Shown here piece after piece: positions 7,679 through 15,591 of a stretch of DNA of 24,315 nt. Position numbers and translations under genes: made by a program. Positions within the stretch are counted from its first letter, which is position 1, and each line of letters starts with the position of its first letter. The notes below the pieces were generated by a model. That model saw only the letters and a program-made list of their open reading frames with translations, was not told the DNA's origin and searched no databases. Where the stretch lies: contig DYFG01000008.1 of the NCBI GenBank assembly GCA_020725315.1, forward strand, positions 1-24,315, read 5' to 3'. The DNA comes from Nitrosotalea sp. Its GTDB lineage: Archaea > Halobacteriota > Syntropharchaeia > Alkanophagales > Methanospirareceae.

Positions 7679-8392
7679 ATGGCACTCGGCATTATTGGTG
7701 GAACCAGTTTAGTTGGCACGAAGCTTCTTGAAGTTGCGAAGAAAAGAGAAGTTAATACCCCGTATGGCACCGTTTACCTCCTCATTGCTACGGTACAATC
7801 AGATGAGATTGTGTATATCCCACGACATGGAAAAGATAGTAATATCCCACCGCACAGGATCAATTATAAAGCGAATATACGGTCGTTCAAGGAGTTGGGT
7901 GTAGAGGAAATCATCGGGGTTACATCGGTCGGCAGTTTAAAGCGTACGATACCACCACAGTCCCTAGTTGTTCCTCACGATTACATCAGTCTCTGCGGCA
8001 TACCCACCTTTTATGAGAACGAGATCGTTCATGTTACACCCGAGCTTGATGAAGTTTTGAGGAAGCGCGTCATAGGCGCTGCGCGGAGTTTGGGCATTGC
8101 GATCGTCGAACGAGGCGTGTATTTCCAGACTGTGGGGCCGCGGCTCGAAACAAGAGCGGAGATAAACCTCATCAAAGATTATGCCAATGTGGTGGGGATG
8201 AACATGGCTTCAGAGGCGACGCTTGCCACGGAGTTAGGGCTCCGGTACGCAAATATAAGCACGGTGGATAATTATGCACATGGTATAATCGCCGAGGAAG
8301 CGCTGGACTATAAAGACATCGTTGAAGCGGCATCGAAAAGCAGGGAGAATGTGGAAAAGGTGCTTTTGAAGGTGATTGAAGAGATGGCATGA
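7679..8392 (+). CDS. 6-oxopurine nucleoside / methylthio-nucleoside phosphorylase (MTAP/MTIP type)
   Basis: Phosphorolytic cleavage of a purine nucleoside, probably 5'-methylthioinosine or 5'-methylthioadenosine, in purine and methionine salvage. The 237-aa sequence shows the PNP/MTAP fold: phosphate loop GIIGGTSL (about 4-11), PRHG, RINYKANI, GVTSVGSLK, VGPRLETRAEI (about 151-161), and the base-binding VGMNMASEATLATELGL. The ending STVDNYAHGI resembles the archaeal branch that includes the Methanocaldococcus jannaschii methylthioinosine phosphorylase. Exact substrate cannot be fixed from sequence alone. The gene stands alone behind its own promoter and palindrome and converges with the minus-strand replication block. 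Confidence 0.9.
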   Translation: MALGIIGGTSLVGTKLLEVAKKREVNTPYGTVYLLIATVQSDEIVYIPRHGKDSNIPPHRINYKANIRSFKELGVEEIIGVTSVGSLKRTIPPQSLVVPHDYISLCGIPTFYENEIVHVTPELDEVLRKRVIGAARSLGIAIVERGVYFQTVGPRLETRAEINLIKDYANVVGMNMASEATLATELGLRYANISTVDNYAHGIIAEEALDYKDIVEAASKSRENVEKVLLKVIEEMA

Positions 8393-8415
8393 GCTCTTTA
8401 GTTTTGTCAAATTTT

Positions 8416-8547
8416 TTAGAACCCGGTCTGTTCCTCCTGCCATTCAATCGTAACGCCGTCTTTTACTAAATGCACATCAGAGACTACAATAACTGGTTCT
8501 CTGACGTCTTCGTTATTTCCTTCTCTATGCTCCATTGCCGCCTCCAC
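8416..8547 (-). CDS. Short ORF downstream of priL, possible metallophosphoesterase remnant
   Basis: From a GTG at 8547 (or ATG at 8535) this frame codes 43 (or 39) aa and lies 76 bp beyond the priL stop in the same direction. It contains EPVIVVSDVHLVKDG, which resembles the metal-binding VVSDVHL start of calcineurin-like phosphoesterases, but it ends 20 residues later. It may be a truncated remnant or a genuine small protein. The remaining bases between 8393 and 8623 show nothing else I can name. Confidence 0.3.
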   Translation of the reverse strand: MEAAMEHREGNNEDVREPVIVVSDVHLVKDGVTIEWQEEQTGF

Positions 8548-8623
8548 CTGGTAATAAACTACGATCCTTCATCTCTTCCCATTCTCGCCTCGACATTCGA
8601 CTATAATTCAAGCTTCTTCCTGT

Positions 8624-9757
8624 TCAAAGACGCAAATCAAGCCCAGCTGATTTCCTTTTTGTTGATTTCCCTTCCTGTCCCTCTTTCCTCTTCACCTTTA
8701 ACTTCAGCTTGTAGTAGCTTAAAGGATGCGCAACCTTCTCGCACGTCTCGTCACTTCCCACGCAGTTGCCATACGTGCGCATCGTATCACAAGACGGCGT
8801 GGTATACCGCACACCGCCCTTATCACCGGCAATATGCTCTACCTGATATCTCGTTCGCTCCTCGTCAAAATCCGGTGCGTTCTTATAAATCTCTATGATT
8901 TCATCCCCGGTTAGCCCGATATTCAGCAAAAAAGCGGTAACCGCAAATCGTGCGGTGTGTGGAACATTGACTCCATCTCGTAAATTGCCCAGAATAGCAG
9001 CGATACAGGGAGGAAAAGAGCGTGGATCTCTCACCTGAAAGCCTGAGACCGGCTCAAAACCACGGTCATCGTACTTTCTCCGCAGTACCTCCAGCTCCTG
9101 TCTTATATCCTCGGTATAACTACTGAGTGATTCGCAGAGCGCTTTGGGAACATCCAAGGGTAGGTCTCTCTTTACCCGTTCGTATATCGCTTCCTGGATA
9201 ATGCGGAGAAATTCGCCCCTTCTCAATTTCACCCAGCCCTTCTCCAACCTCCGATTCACGAGCTTCCATCGCTTATCACGAAGGGTGGACGTGAATCGCA
9301 AGTAATCAACGAACGGTAGATGGACCTGCTCACGCCCCTGCTCATGCGGTAATCGAACGAGATCGACTCGTATACCAAACTCTCGGGACAGCTCATCAAT
9401 AATATCCGTGTCCGAGCTGGAATCTTCTTTTAGCTTTTCGTACGCCGATTTCGCCTCTGATAACGCGTATCTACGCACCAAACGCTCATCACCAATACAG
9501 GATACCAGAATACGCGCAAATGGATAGGATAATAATTCCACCTCAGCTTGCGCAGTGCTCATTATAACCGGCTTTCGAACCGTTCCTTCCTTCAGCGCTT
9601 CACGTACCCGTTCTTTACCTCGTAACCGCGCACGTTCAAACACCACAGCGGTTATCAAATCGTCCAGCGTAACCCCTGACTCTTTGACATACTTCGATGC
9701 CGCAGCGAGAAAAGGATAAAGGCTGATATGCAGTGCGCCCGCATGCATCTCCATCAT
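8624..9757 (-). CDS. priL: DNA primase large subunit PriL
   Basis: Non-catalytic partner of PriS that regulates primer initiation and length at the replication fork. The 377-aa protein has the helical N-terminal domain (LHISLYPFLAAASKYV) and the C-terminal Fe-S domain. The four expected [4Fe-4S] ligands are visible: C251 (FPPCIAAIL), C323 (TTPSCDTM), C332 (YGNCVG) and C339 (ETCEKVAHPLSYY). GDKGGVRYTTPSCDT matches the primer/template-binding region. A basic tail follows residue 350. The start is followed by alternative Met codons at 2 and 4. It begins 12 bp after the methyltransferase gene and is the last gene of the pcn-RM-priL run. Confidence 0.96.
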   Translation of the reverse strand: MMEMHAGALHISLYPFLAAASKYVKESGVTLDDLITAVVFERARLRGKERVREALKEGTVRKPVIMSTAQAEVELLSYPFARILVSCIGDERLVRRYALSEAKSAYEKLKEDSSSDTDIIDELSREFGIRVDLVRLPHEQGREQVHLPFVDYLRFTSTLRDKRWKLVNRRLEKGWVKLRRGEFLRIIQEAIYERVKRDLPLDVPKALCESLSSYTEDIRQELEVLRRKYDDRGFEPVSGFQVRDPRSFPPCIAAILGNLRDGVNVPHTARFAVTAFLLNIGLTGDEIIEIYKNAPDFDEERTRYQVEHIAGDKGGVRYTTPSCDTMRTYGNCVGSDETCEKVAHPLSYYKLKLKVKRKEGQEGKSTKRKSAGLDLRL

Positions 9758-9769
9758 AATATTACTTGG

Positions 9770-10714
9770 TTATCCGAAATCAAATAACTTTGGAGATTTA
9801 AATTCCATTAAGAAATCCTTAACCCTTTTTCCCGCCAATCTAACATACTCTTCTTCTATATCATAACCCACATAATGGCGCTTGGTTTTTATCGCCGCTA
9901 TTGCTGTCTGCCCACTTCCTATAAATGGGTCTAAGACAACCTCCCCTTCAAAGGTGTAAAGTTGAATTAGTCTATAAGGCAATTCGATTGAAAAAGGCGC
10001 CGGATGTCCAACTTTTGTCGCAAGCTCTGCGGCAAATGTCCAGACGCTTTTTGTGAATTCGAGGAATTCCTCCCTGGATATTGTGCTCTTTCTTCCTATA
10101 TTTCCTCTCGAAAACATACCCTTAGAAAAGACTAAAATATATTCATGAATATCTCTCAGTGTCGGGTTTTTAGCGGAAAGCCAGCTACCCCAGGCAGTTG
10201 AAGGACTACCGCTTGAGGCTTTATTCCAGATGATTTCACCCCTCATTAAAAATCCTAAATCATGCATGTCCTCAACGATAAAAGCATGAAGAGGTATATA
10301 TGGTTTCCTTCCAAGATTTGCAATGTTAATGCATGCCCTTCCACCTGGGACAAGCACTCTCTTAACCTCGCCACATACCCTCTTCAAAAATGCTCTATAC
10401 TCATTCAGGGTAAGATTCTCGTCGTACTCTTTTCCCACATTATAAGGTGGAGAAGTAACCATCAGATGAACGCTATTATCTGGTAATTCTTCCATTTTTT
10501 CACTTGTTTTACAAAAGATTTTATTCAGAAACTCAGAGGGGATAGGATTCTCTATATACTTAACTGCTCCCTCCCTAGGTAATCCTTCGTACAACCTGCT
10601 TGTATAAAAAGGAGTGGAGTCGTGGTTGATTCTCCCGGGTGAGCCAAAAGAGCTTGTTTTAGTACCTCTTTTCCTTTGATTAAATCCCATTTTATTCTTC
10701 ACTCCACAAGTCAA
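9770..10714 (-). CDS. Type II DNA methyltransferase, TSPPYN type
   Basis: Modification half of a restriction-modification system, methylating an exocyclic amino group (N4-cytosine or N6-adenine). The catalytic motif TSPPYN (87-92) comes before the SAM-binding motif DPFIGSGQT (262-270), the order of beta-class enzymes. The N-terminus has GSPGRINHDSTPFYTSRLY (about 25-43), a block I associate with N4-cytosine enzymes of this kind. The 314-aa reading starts at 10714, overlapping the restriction gene by 23 bp; an ATG at 10690 (residue 9), one base after the restriction gene's stop, is the more likely start. The gene is more A+T-rich than pcn and priL on either side, suggesting later arrival. Target sequence is not readable from the protein. 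Confidence 0.9.
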   Translation of the reverse strand: MTCGVKNKMGFNQRKRGTKTSSFGSPGRINHDSTPFYTSRLYEGLPREGAVKYIENPIPSEFLNKIFCKTSEKMEELPDNSVHLMVTSPPYNVGKEYDENLTLNEYRAFLKRVCGEVKRVLVPGGRACINIANLGRKPYIPLHAFIVEDMHDLGFLMRGEIIWNKASSGSPSTAWGSWLSAKNPTLRDIHEYILVFSKGMFSRGNIGRKSTISREEFLEFTKSVWTFAAELATKVGHPAPFSIELPYRLIQLYTFEGEVVLDPFIGSGQTAIAAIKTKRHYVGYDIEEEYVRLAGKRVKDFLMEFKSPKLFDFG

Positions 10715-11333
10715 CCCATCTTTTATAGGAATTAAATTCTATTTTTGTTCTTTGCCAGTTTATTTCGATGCTCTTACACTCATTATCTCTAATTAAACTC
10801 GATAACGCTTCTTTAGTAATTTCTACGCCCCTTGGATTTGTCCCAGGTTTGGGAAGTTTAATGTAGCCTTGTCTGCCTAATTTATCGAAAAGTCTTTTTT
10901 GAGCTTCTAGTGGTATATAATAAAATCCACCAAAACCGTTCCATTTTATTTGTATAAACAAAATATCACAATGAGGATAATAAGATTCTCTAAACTCCTT
11001 TGCACTTTGTGCATCAACTGTCCATACAAGCTTTACTCCACTAAAACCTTGCTTGCCCTTACTTGTAATTGTTTTAATAGATACAGGTTCTCCAAATAAC
11101 TTTACGTCTACCTCTGGCTCAGTTATAGGAACTTCGGTTTCTATATTTGCCTCACCAAATTTATAGATGAGCAAAGCAACGATTATCCTTTCACGAACCG
11201 AGCCGACTTCCATTCCCGTTTTACCTGCTCTTGAACTCTCTAATTCTGCAAGTTGAAACAAATAAGACAAACGCCTTTTGATCTTCTCTACAAGTTTCTC
11301 ATCTCCAAATATCTCTATCAAGCGACTGGACAT
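10692..11333 (-). CDS. Type II restriction endonuclease, ThaI-like
   Basis: The 213-aa protein lies immediately upstream of the methyltransferase and is co-oriented with it, the standard restriction-modification layout. It resembles, from memory, the ThaI family: SSRAGKTGMEVGSVRERII (33-51), ITEPEVDVKLFGEPVSIKT (70-88) and YYPHCDILFIQIKWNGFGGF. Asp76 with S85-I86-K87 can form a PD-(D/E)xK-like site in which the usual acidic residue before x-K is serine, so another residue such as E74 would have to help bind metal. Thermoplasma ThaI cuts CGCG; whether this enzyme does is unknown, and CGCG is common in the window. Codon use is A+T-rich like its partner. Confidence 0.7.
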   Translation of the reverse strand: MSSRLIEIFGDEKLVEKIKRRLSYLFQLAELESSRAGKTGMEVGSVRERIIVALLIYKFGEANIETEVPITEPEVDVKLFGEPVSIKTITSKGKQGFSGVKLVWTVDAQSAKEFRESYYPHCDILFIQIKWNGFGGFYYIPLEAQKRLFDKLGRQGYIKLPKPGTNPRGVEITKEALSSLIRDNECKSIEINWQRTKIEFNSYKRWVDLWSEE

Positions 11334-11387
11334 TCTTTATTTTTTCCTTTGGCGAAAAATATATACCTTTTTCCGCCTTTGTTTCTC

Positions 11388-12149
11388 TTACTCCGACTCT
11401 ATTCGTGGTGCCAGCAAATAACTGACTTTCCCTTTCCCCTCAGCCACCTCAAAATCTATCTGTAAGGGATAATCCTTACCAAGATTGAGCGTTATATTCG
11501 CGGCATGGCTCATTCCTTTGCTCATTGCCGAGATGTAGTCCAGCGAGTACAACGAATGGAGCGTCCCAGGTGTCAAATGGATTAATTGCTCCTTTCTCAA
11601 CCCCAACCTCAGTTTATCCATCTCGCCTTCTATCTGCATATAGAACTCCTCGCCATCGACACCGAGCATTATGTGATCGCCGATCTTCTCTGCAGCGCGT
11701 ATCGTTCTTCTGAACTCCTCTGTTTCGATGATTACCTGCACGGGGAACTCAAGCTCCGGAACCTTTGGCTCTTTTCGCAATGCAGAGGGGTCAAGCAGAG
11801 AAATGGTATAGGCGAGACTGCCCATCCTGGTGAATAACTTTTGAGCCTGCTCATCCAGTTTCAAATCGACCTCCTCTCTCCCTCCTATCTCGATGATACC
11901 ACGCAACTTAACGAAATCTATGCCTACTTCAGCAGCAGCCGCGGATTCACCACCTGATTCAGACTTAAAACGAAAATCATCAAAAGCATCACGGTGCAAC
12001 TCAAAAGAAACCATTGCCACGTTTGCAGGGTCAACCCCGCGGAGTTTTAAACCATCCTCCGCTATTCTCAATCTCCCCTCATCCACTACCGCTGTAATTG
12101 ATTCTATACATTCTCTCAACACACTCGCATCTATCCTAGCCTCAAACAT
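11388..12149 (-). CDS. pcn: DNA polymerase sliding clamp PCNA
   Basis: Ring-forming clamp that tethers polymerase, ligase, FEN1 and other enzymes to DNA. The 253-aa length and the two-domain repeat are typical. Recognisable parts are the N-terminus FEARIDASVLRECIESITA, the loop LRGVDPANVAMVSFELH (about 51-67), the interdomain connector around LLDPSALRKEPKVPELEFP (about 118-136), and the C-terminus VSYLLAPRIESE. An AGGAGGA ribosome-binding sequence (minus strand, 12167-12161) stands 11 nt before the ATG, one of the few clear ones in the window. It heads the minus-strand run with restriction, methyltransferase and priL genes, and diverges from the Cas4-like gene. Confidence 0.97.
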   Translation of the reverse strand: MFEARIDASVLRECIESITAVVDEGRLRIAEDGLKLRGVDPANVAMVSFELHRDAFDDFRFKSESGGESAAAAEVGIDFVKLRGIIEIGGREEVDLKLDEQAQKLFTRMGSLAYTISLLDPSALRKEPKVPELEFPVQVIIETEEFRRTIRAAEKIGDHIMLGVDGEEFYMQIEGEMDKLRLGLRKEQLIHLTPGTLHSLYSLDYISAMSKGMSHAANITLNLGKDYPLQIDFEVAEGKGKVSYLLAPRIESE

Positions 12150-12221
12150 CTCTCTTCATCTCCTCCTATGGCGTGGTATAATATTAACCTATTATATATT
12201 TAAACTATTTGGTGTGAGATA
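12150..12221. promoter_or_regulatory. Divergent promoter pcn / Cas4-like gene
   Basis: The 72-bp gap holds one AT-rich core (TTATATATTTAAA, 12192-12204) that can be read as a TATA box in both directions. To the right it lies about 26 bp before the ATG at 12222, implying a leaderless message. To the left it would give pcn a leader of about 20 nt carrying the AGGAGGA site. Sharing one core could couple expression of the two genes. Confidence 0.5.
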
Positions 12222-13061
12222 ATGCAACACAAGCAAGAATACAAAGCTCCAATCAAAGTTTCTGATTTAACGCACTATATGCTCTGTCCACGGCTCGTTT
12301 ATTTCAGCGCAAGAGGGTATGAGCAGCCCAAAATGGCAAAGGGAAAAGAACGAAGCGTGATTGAGCATATCCTCCTCAAGGAGTTAGGATTCAATATGCA
12401 TAAAGTTTGGGGTAGCGAAGATGAAGGCGGAACGGGTGAGGACCGAGGTGAGGAAGATCTAAAACGAGTGATTGAAGATATTGTAGGCAGTGTGGAATGG
12501 ATCTATAAAGAGGAACTGAAAGATGTGGAAAAGGATTTCTTGAAGGCAGTGAAAACAGATTTTGTTTGTAGCATAGAAACCCCCGAATGGCTCAGCAAGA
12601 TCAGAAGAGAAACCCCGCTAGCTGAATTAGAGCGGTACCATGGTTATGAGAGGGAGCATATAATGGTATCAGAAACGTTGAAGATGAGCGGCAGTGTGGA
12701 CAAGCTGATAAGAACCGAGGAGGAGGTTATACCCTGCATGATAAAAACGGGTAGATGCCCCGAGTATGGTGTATGGAAAAGCGATAGGATGCAGTTGGCG
12801 GCTTATGCACTGCTCATCGAGGAGGAGTTCGAAACAACGGTACAGAGAGGATTTGTGGAATATATAAGGGCTGCGGAGGTGCGGGAAGTGCATATAAAAA
12901 AGAGGGATAGAGCACTTGCATTACAGCTATTAAAGCGTGTGAAAAGGATAAAAGGGGGTGTTTTCCCCGAGAAGGGAGAGAATGCACCGTGCGATGATTG
13001 TTTCTTTCTCGAACTCTGTGAGACAAAAAAGACGCTTCTTTCAAAAATATTAGGGAATTAA
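12222..13061 (+). CDS. Cas4/RecB-like Fe-S protein of the PD-(D/E)xK fold
   Basis: A 279-aa protein like the Cas4-related, AddB/RecB-type exonuclease group (COG1468/COG4343). The iron-sulfur cysteines are at expected positions: C22 (YMLCPRLVYF) and C257, C260, C266 (APCDDCFFLELCE). The nuclease-fold markers GSVDKL (D160), IKTG (K175) and QLAAY (Q191, Y195) are present. However, the residue two before K175 is Met173, where active members have Glu, so catalysis may be weakened or lost. No Cas genes or CRISPR array are nearby, so a CRISPR role is not supported. Divergence from pcn suggests replication or repair. An acidic, variable stretch (about 63-80, SEDEGGTGEDRGEE) lies between the N-terminal cysteine and the core. 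Confidence 0.8.
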   Translation: MQHKQEYKAPIKVSDLTHYMLCPRLVYFSARGYEQPKMAKGKERSVIEHILLKELGFNMHKVWGSEDEGGTGEDRGEEDLKRVIEDIVGSVEWIYKEELKDVEKDFLKAVKTDFVCSIETPEWLSKIRRETPLAELERYHGYEREHIMVSETLKMSGSVDKLIRTEEEVIPCMIKTGRCPEYGVWKSDRMQLAAYALLIEEEFETTVQRGFVEYIRAAEVREVHIKKRDRALALQLLKRVKRIKGGVFPEKGENAPCDDCFFLELCETKKTLLSKILGN

Positions 13062-13089
13062 ATAAAAAGAGGATATATATGTTTTGGGA

Positions 13090-14232
13090 ATGAAGATGGA
13101 AGAACGAGGTATGAGCAAGGAAGCGGTAGAGTCACTACTCAAAGAAAAGAAGTTGGAGGATTCATCGTATGAGCGGATTTTGAGTTCGATGTGTACGTAT
13201 CCGCATGAAATCGCGGTGTATGCACATGCGATGTTCTTGGAATCAAATTTGGGTGATTCGGGGCTGTTCCCCGGGACAAAGGAGATGGAGAATAAAGTGA
13301 TACGAATGATCGGGGCGTTGCTGGGTAAAGAGGACGCTGCCGGGTATATCTCCACCGGTGGGACGGAATCGAATATTCAGGCAATACGAGCTATCAGGAA
13401 CAGGAAACGGAAGGAAGGCTTGAGCGATATGAACATAATCGTGCCGGAATCAGCTCATTTCTCGTTTGACAAAATTGCGGACCTCTTGAGCATAGAGGTA
13501 AGAAAAGCATCCTTGGATGAGGAGTTAAGAATGGAGATGAATTCCGTCGAACGGTTGATGGACGTCAAAACGATCGGTGTGGTTGGAATAGCAGGAACGA
13601 CTGAATTCGGGCAGATAGACCCGATAAAGGAGCTTTCGGATATCACAATGGAAAAAGACCTCTTCTTATTTGTTGATGCGGCTTTTGGCGGTTTCGTTAT
13701 TCCGTTTCTTGAGGCGAAATACGAGTTCGATCTCTCGCTCGACGGGGTGTGTGCAATTTCAGTAGACCCGCATAAGATGGGAATGAGTACGATTCCAGCG
13801 GGATGTCTTTTGTTCAGGGAGGACTCGTATTTAGAGGAATTAGCGGTGCCTACACCGTATCTGACGACGAAGGAACAGAGTTCATTGACAGGAACGAGAA
13901 GTGGTGCATCTGCAGCGGCTACCTATGCAGTACTCAAATATCTCGGTAGAGAAGGTCTGAAAAGAATCGTAGGTGAATGCATGAGGCTCACGAGGATATT
14001 AGTGAGTGGTGCAAAGCGGATAGGCATTTCTCCGGTGATAGAGCCGGTCATGAATGTGGTAGCGTTGAGTTTTTCAGAGGCGGAGGTGGAAAGGGTAGCG
14101 AATGCGTTGGTAAAGAGGAGATGGCGCGTTTCTGTGACAAGGAAGCCAAAAGCTCTTCGGTTAGTGATAATGCCGCACGTGGATGAAGAAACGATACATT
14201 TATTCTTGGAAGAGTTGGAGGACGTAGTGTAG
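13090..14232 (+). CDS. mfnA: Tyrosine/aspartate decarboxylase MfnA
   Basis: PLP-dependent decarboxylase making tyramine for methanofuran, or beta-alanine for coenzyme A, depending on the homologue. The frame shows group II decarboxylase features: SNLGDSGLFPGTKEME, GYISTGGTESNIQAIRAIRN, PESAHFSFDK, FVDAAFGGFV with the PLP-pairing Asp, and the Schiff-base lysine in SVDPHKMGMSTIPAG (K229 from this start). The C-terminal part includes SLTGTRSGASAAATYAVLKY. The frame extends to a TTG at 13084, but ATG at 13090 or 13096 matches known MfnA N-termini better. A TATA-like GGATATATAT at 13071-13080 lies very close to the start, hinting at a leaderless message. Which substrate is used cannot be decided here. 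Confidence 0.92.
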   Translation: MKMEERGMSKEAVESLLKEKKLEDSSYERILSSMCTYPHEIAVYAHAMFLESNLGDSGLFPGTKEMENKVIRMIGALLGKEDAAGYISTGGTESNIQAIRAIRNRKRKEGLSDMNIIVPESAHFSFDKIADLLSIEVRKASLDEELRMEMNSVERLMDVKTIGVVGIAGTTEFGQIDPIKELSDITMEKDLFLFVDAAFGGFVIPFLEAKYEFDLSLDGVCAISVDPHKMGMSTIPAGCLLFREDSYLEELAVPTPYLTTKEQSSLTGTRSGASAAATYAVLKYLGREGLKRIVGECMRLTRILVSGAKRIGISPVIEPVMNVVALSFSEAEVERVANALVKRRWRVSVTRKPKALRLVIMPHVDEETIHLFLEELEDVV

Positions 14233-14284
14233 TATGAAGTTTGCTTAGTTCCATTAATAACCACGAGATTACATCCACAAAATG

Positions 14285-14325
14285 TTTCTTTGGTAAAGCT
14301 TTCTTTTTAAAAGAACGCTTTGAAA
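14285..14325. repeat. Imperfect hairpin at the 3' end of the MBL-fold gene
   Basis: AAAGC-T-TTCTTTT (14295-14307) pairs with AAAAGAA-C-GCTTT (14309-14321) with one mismatch and a one-base loop. It contains the stop codon (14307-14309) and last residues of the minus-strand MBL-fold gene and lies between that gene and convergent mfnA. Its left flank CTTTGGTAAAGCTTTCTTTT matches most positions of the second hairpin inside dph2. It may act as a bidirectional 3' end or be a dispersed element. Confidence 0.5.
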
Positions 14326-14972
14326 TAAACCTCTTTTATAAATTCATAATTCCTTTTGACCTTATTTCGTCCTTCTAGTATCGCACCATGCCCCGGCAAC
14401 AAGAGTTCCGTATCCAGTGTTGATACCGTTTCAATGGAGGTTTTCAACTCTTCTGTATTACCAAAAGGCAAATCAGTTCGTCCTACACCTTGTTCAAAGA
14501 CCAGATCCCCGCCGATCAATATCTTTTTGTCACCAGCATAAAAACAAATGCTGCATGGAGAATGCCCGGGCGTATGTAATACCTCTAAATAAGTCTTTCC
14601 CAAGCTCAACCCCTCCCCCAGCACAAGATCCGCACTAAATTTCCTGGTTATATCAAAGCCAAAGAATTTCACCGCTTCCTCAGCCATAATATCAAGATAT
14701 TCCCGCTGAGAGGGATGGAGTGCAACTTGAGCACCTGAAACTTCCTTAAGTCCTGCTGCTGCGCCACAGTGATCGGGATGGAGATGCGTAACCAGTATGA
14801 CATCAATATCCTTCGGGTCCGTTCCATCTGCCTGTACCTCTTTAAGCCGCCGCCCGAGATAATTTTCCAAGCCCGGATCTATGAGAACGGTGAGTTCGTC
14901 CTTTATTACATACGTGTTTGCATCAAAGAATCCTTGCTCCTTATACCAATATACGCCTTCTTTAATCCTCAT
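14307..14972 (-). CDS. Metallo-beta-lactamase-fold hydrolase (glyoxalase II-like)
   Basis: A 221-aa hydrolase with a two-metal site: THLHPDHCG (H63, H65, D67, H68), a third ligand in LHTPGHSPCS, the bridging Asp in IGGDLVFEQGVGRTD and a final His in LLPGHGAI. The layout matches glyoxalase II-like and related thioesterase or persulfide dioxygenase-like MBL proteins; the substrate cannot be told from these motifs. The last residues and stop codon are supplied by hairpin DNA, so its original C-terminus may have been slightly longer or different. The start lies 12 bp after the stop of the SpoIIM-family gene, so the two probably share a transcript. Confidence 0.88.
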   Translation of the reverse strand: MRIKEGVYWYKEQGFFDANTYVIKDELTVLIDPGLENYLGRRLKEVQADGTDPKDIDVILVTHLHPDHCGAAAGLKEVSGAQVALHPSQREYLDIMAEEAVKFFGFDITRKFSADLVLGEGLSLGKTYLEVLHTPGHSPCSICFYAGDKKILIGGDLVFEQGVGRTDLPFGNTEELKTSIETVSTLDTELLLPGHGAILEGRNKVKRNYEFIKEVYFKAFF

Positions 14973-14974
14973 TT

Positions 14975-14995
14975 CAAACTTTTCTTAAAAGTTTG
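14975..14995. repeat. Perfect 9-bp inverted repeat between SpoIIM-like and MBL genes
   Basis: CAAACTTTT and AAAAGTTTG flank a three-base loop CTT. The repeat carries the SpoIIM-family stop codon (14985-14987) and ends just before the MBL start at 14972. It resembles the hairpin at the MBL 3' end in composition and in holding a stop codon at its tip. It might act as an RNA-processing site between the two genes; no U-run follows it. Confidence 0.5.
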
Positions 14996-15566
14996 TTGTT
15001 GCAACAATCAATGCCGATTCAATGAGAGCAGCAATAATAAGGAGCGGCACAATCAAGATGAGGTAAACCCTCAAACCCTCCCCCAGCGTCATCTTCAACC
15101 GCCTTTCCCCTTTCCGTTTAAAAACTTCTCGTGCCAATCTCAAGCCAATCGCCACACTGAGTAAATAAGCAGGAAGCTCAAATATTCCATGCGGCACTAT
15201 TGCAAGAAAGACAATCAACCCTTCCTCCTGGGCAAACCAGCCGATTAAACCACCGTTGAGAGCTGCAGAAAACAGGGGGAAAATACCTATGAGCGGTCCT
15301 GTTATGATGTTAAAGAAACAAGTAAAGGCGTTGTTCAAGAATATCACAATAAAAAAAGCCACAAAAATTATCCATGATGGATAAAGCTGTGTAAAATCTT
15401 TTAAACCCCCACTAAGCTGTTGAATCTTCTCGAATGACTCAGTAAACAGTTCGCTCATGAAACCCATATACCCAAGGACGAGGGAGCCAATGAAAATAAG
15501 TGAAACGAGCAAGATGTAGAATCGAAGAGAATAAAGATATTCACGCAGCAGTATTTCTTCTTCCAT
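14985..15566 (-). CDS. SpoIIM/DUF95-family integral membrane protein
   Basis: A 193-aa membrane protein of the stage II sporulation protein M family (PF01944), common in archaea that do not sporulate. Visible segments are FYILLVSLIFIGSLVLGYMG (about 17-36), WIIFVAFFIVIFLNNAF (about 65-81), a hydrophobic LIGIFPLFSAALNGGLIGWF, the family hallmark IVPHGIFELPAYLLSVAIGL (about 123-142) and a C-terminal span YLILIVPLLIIAALIESALI. Function in archaea is unknown; a role in membrane remodelling or transport is only family-based guesswork. It sits between a truncated DUF61-like gene, 25 bp upstream, and the MBL-fold gene. Confidence 0.9.
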   Translation of the reverse strand: MEEEILLREYLYSLRFYILLVSLIFIGSLVLGYMGFMSELFTESFEKIQQLSGGLKDFTQLYPSWIIFVAFFIVIFLNNAFTCFFNIITGPLIGIFPLFSAALNGGLIGWFAQEEGLIVFLAIVPHGIFELPAYLLSVAIGLRLAREVFKRKGERRLKMTLGEGLRVYLILIVPLLIIAALIESALIVATTNF

Positions 15567-15591
15567 TTCTTTTTGGTTGGTGTGATGACTT

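Noticed and set aside
8470..8898. Plus-strand 142-aa open frame across the priL 3' end
   Set aside because: Its second half is antisense to the PriL Fe-S domain and the first half has no motif or promoter.
12222..13061. Cas4-like gene as sign of a CRISPR-Cas locus
   Set aside because: No spacer-repeat array and no cas1, cas2 or effector gene occur in the window. Cas4-like proteins outside CRISPR loci are common in archaea.
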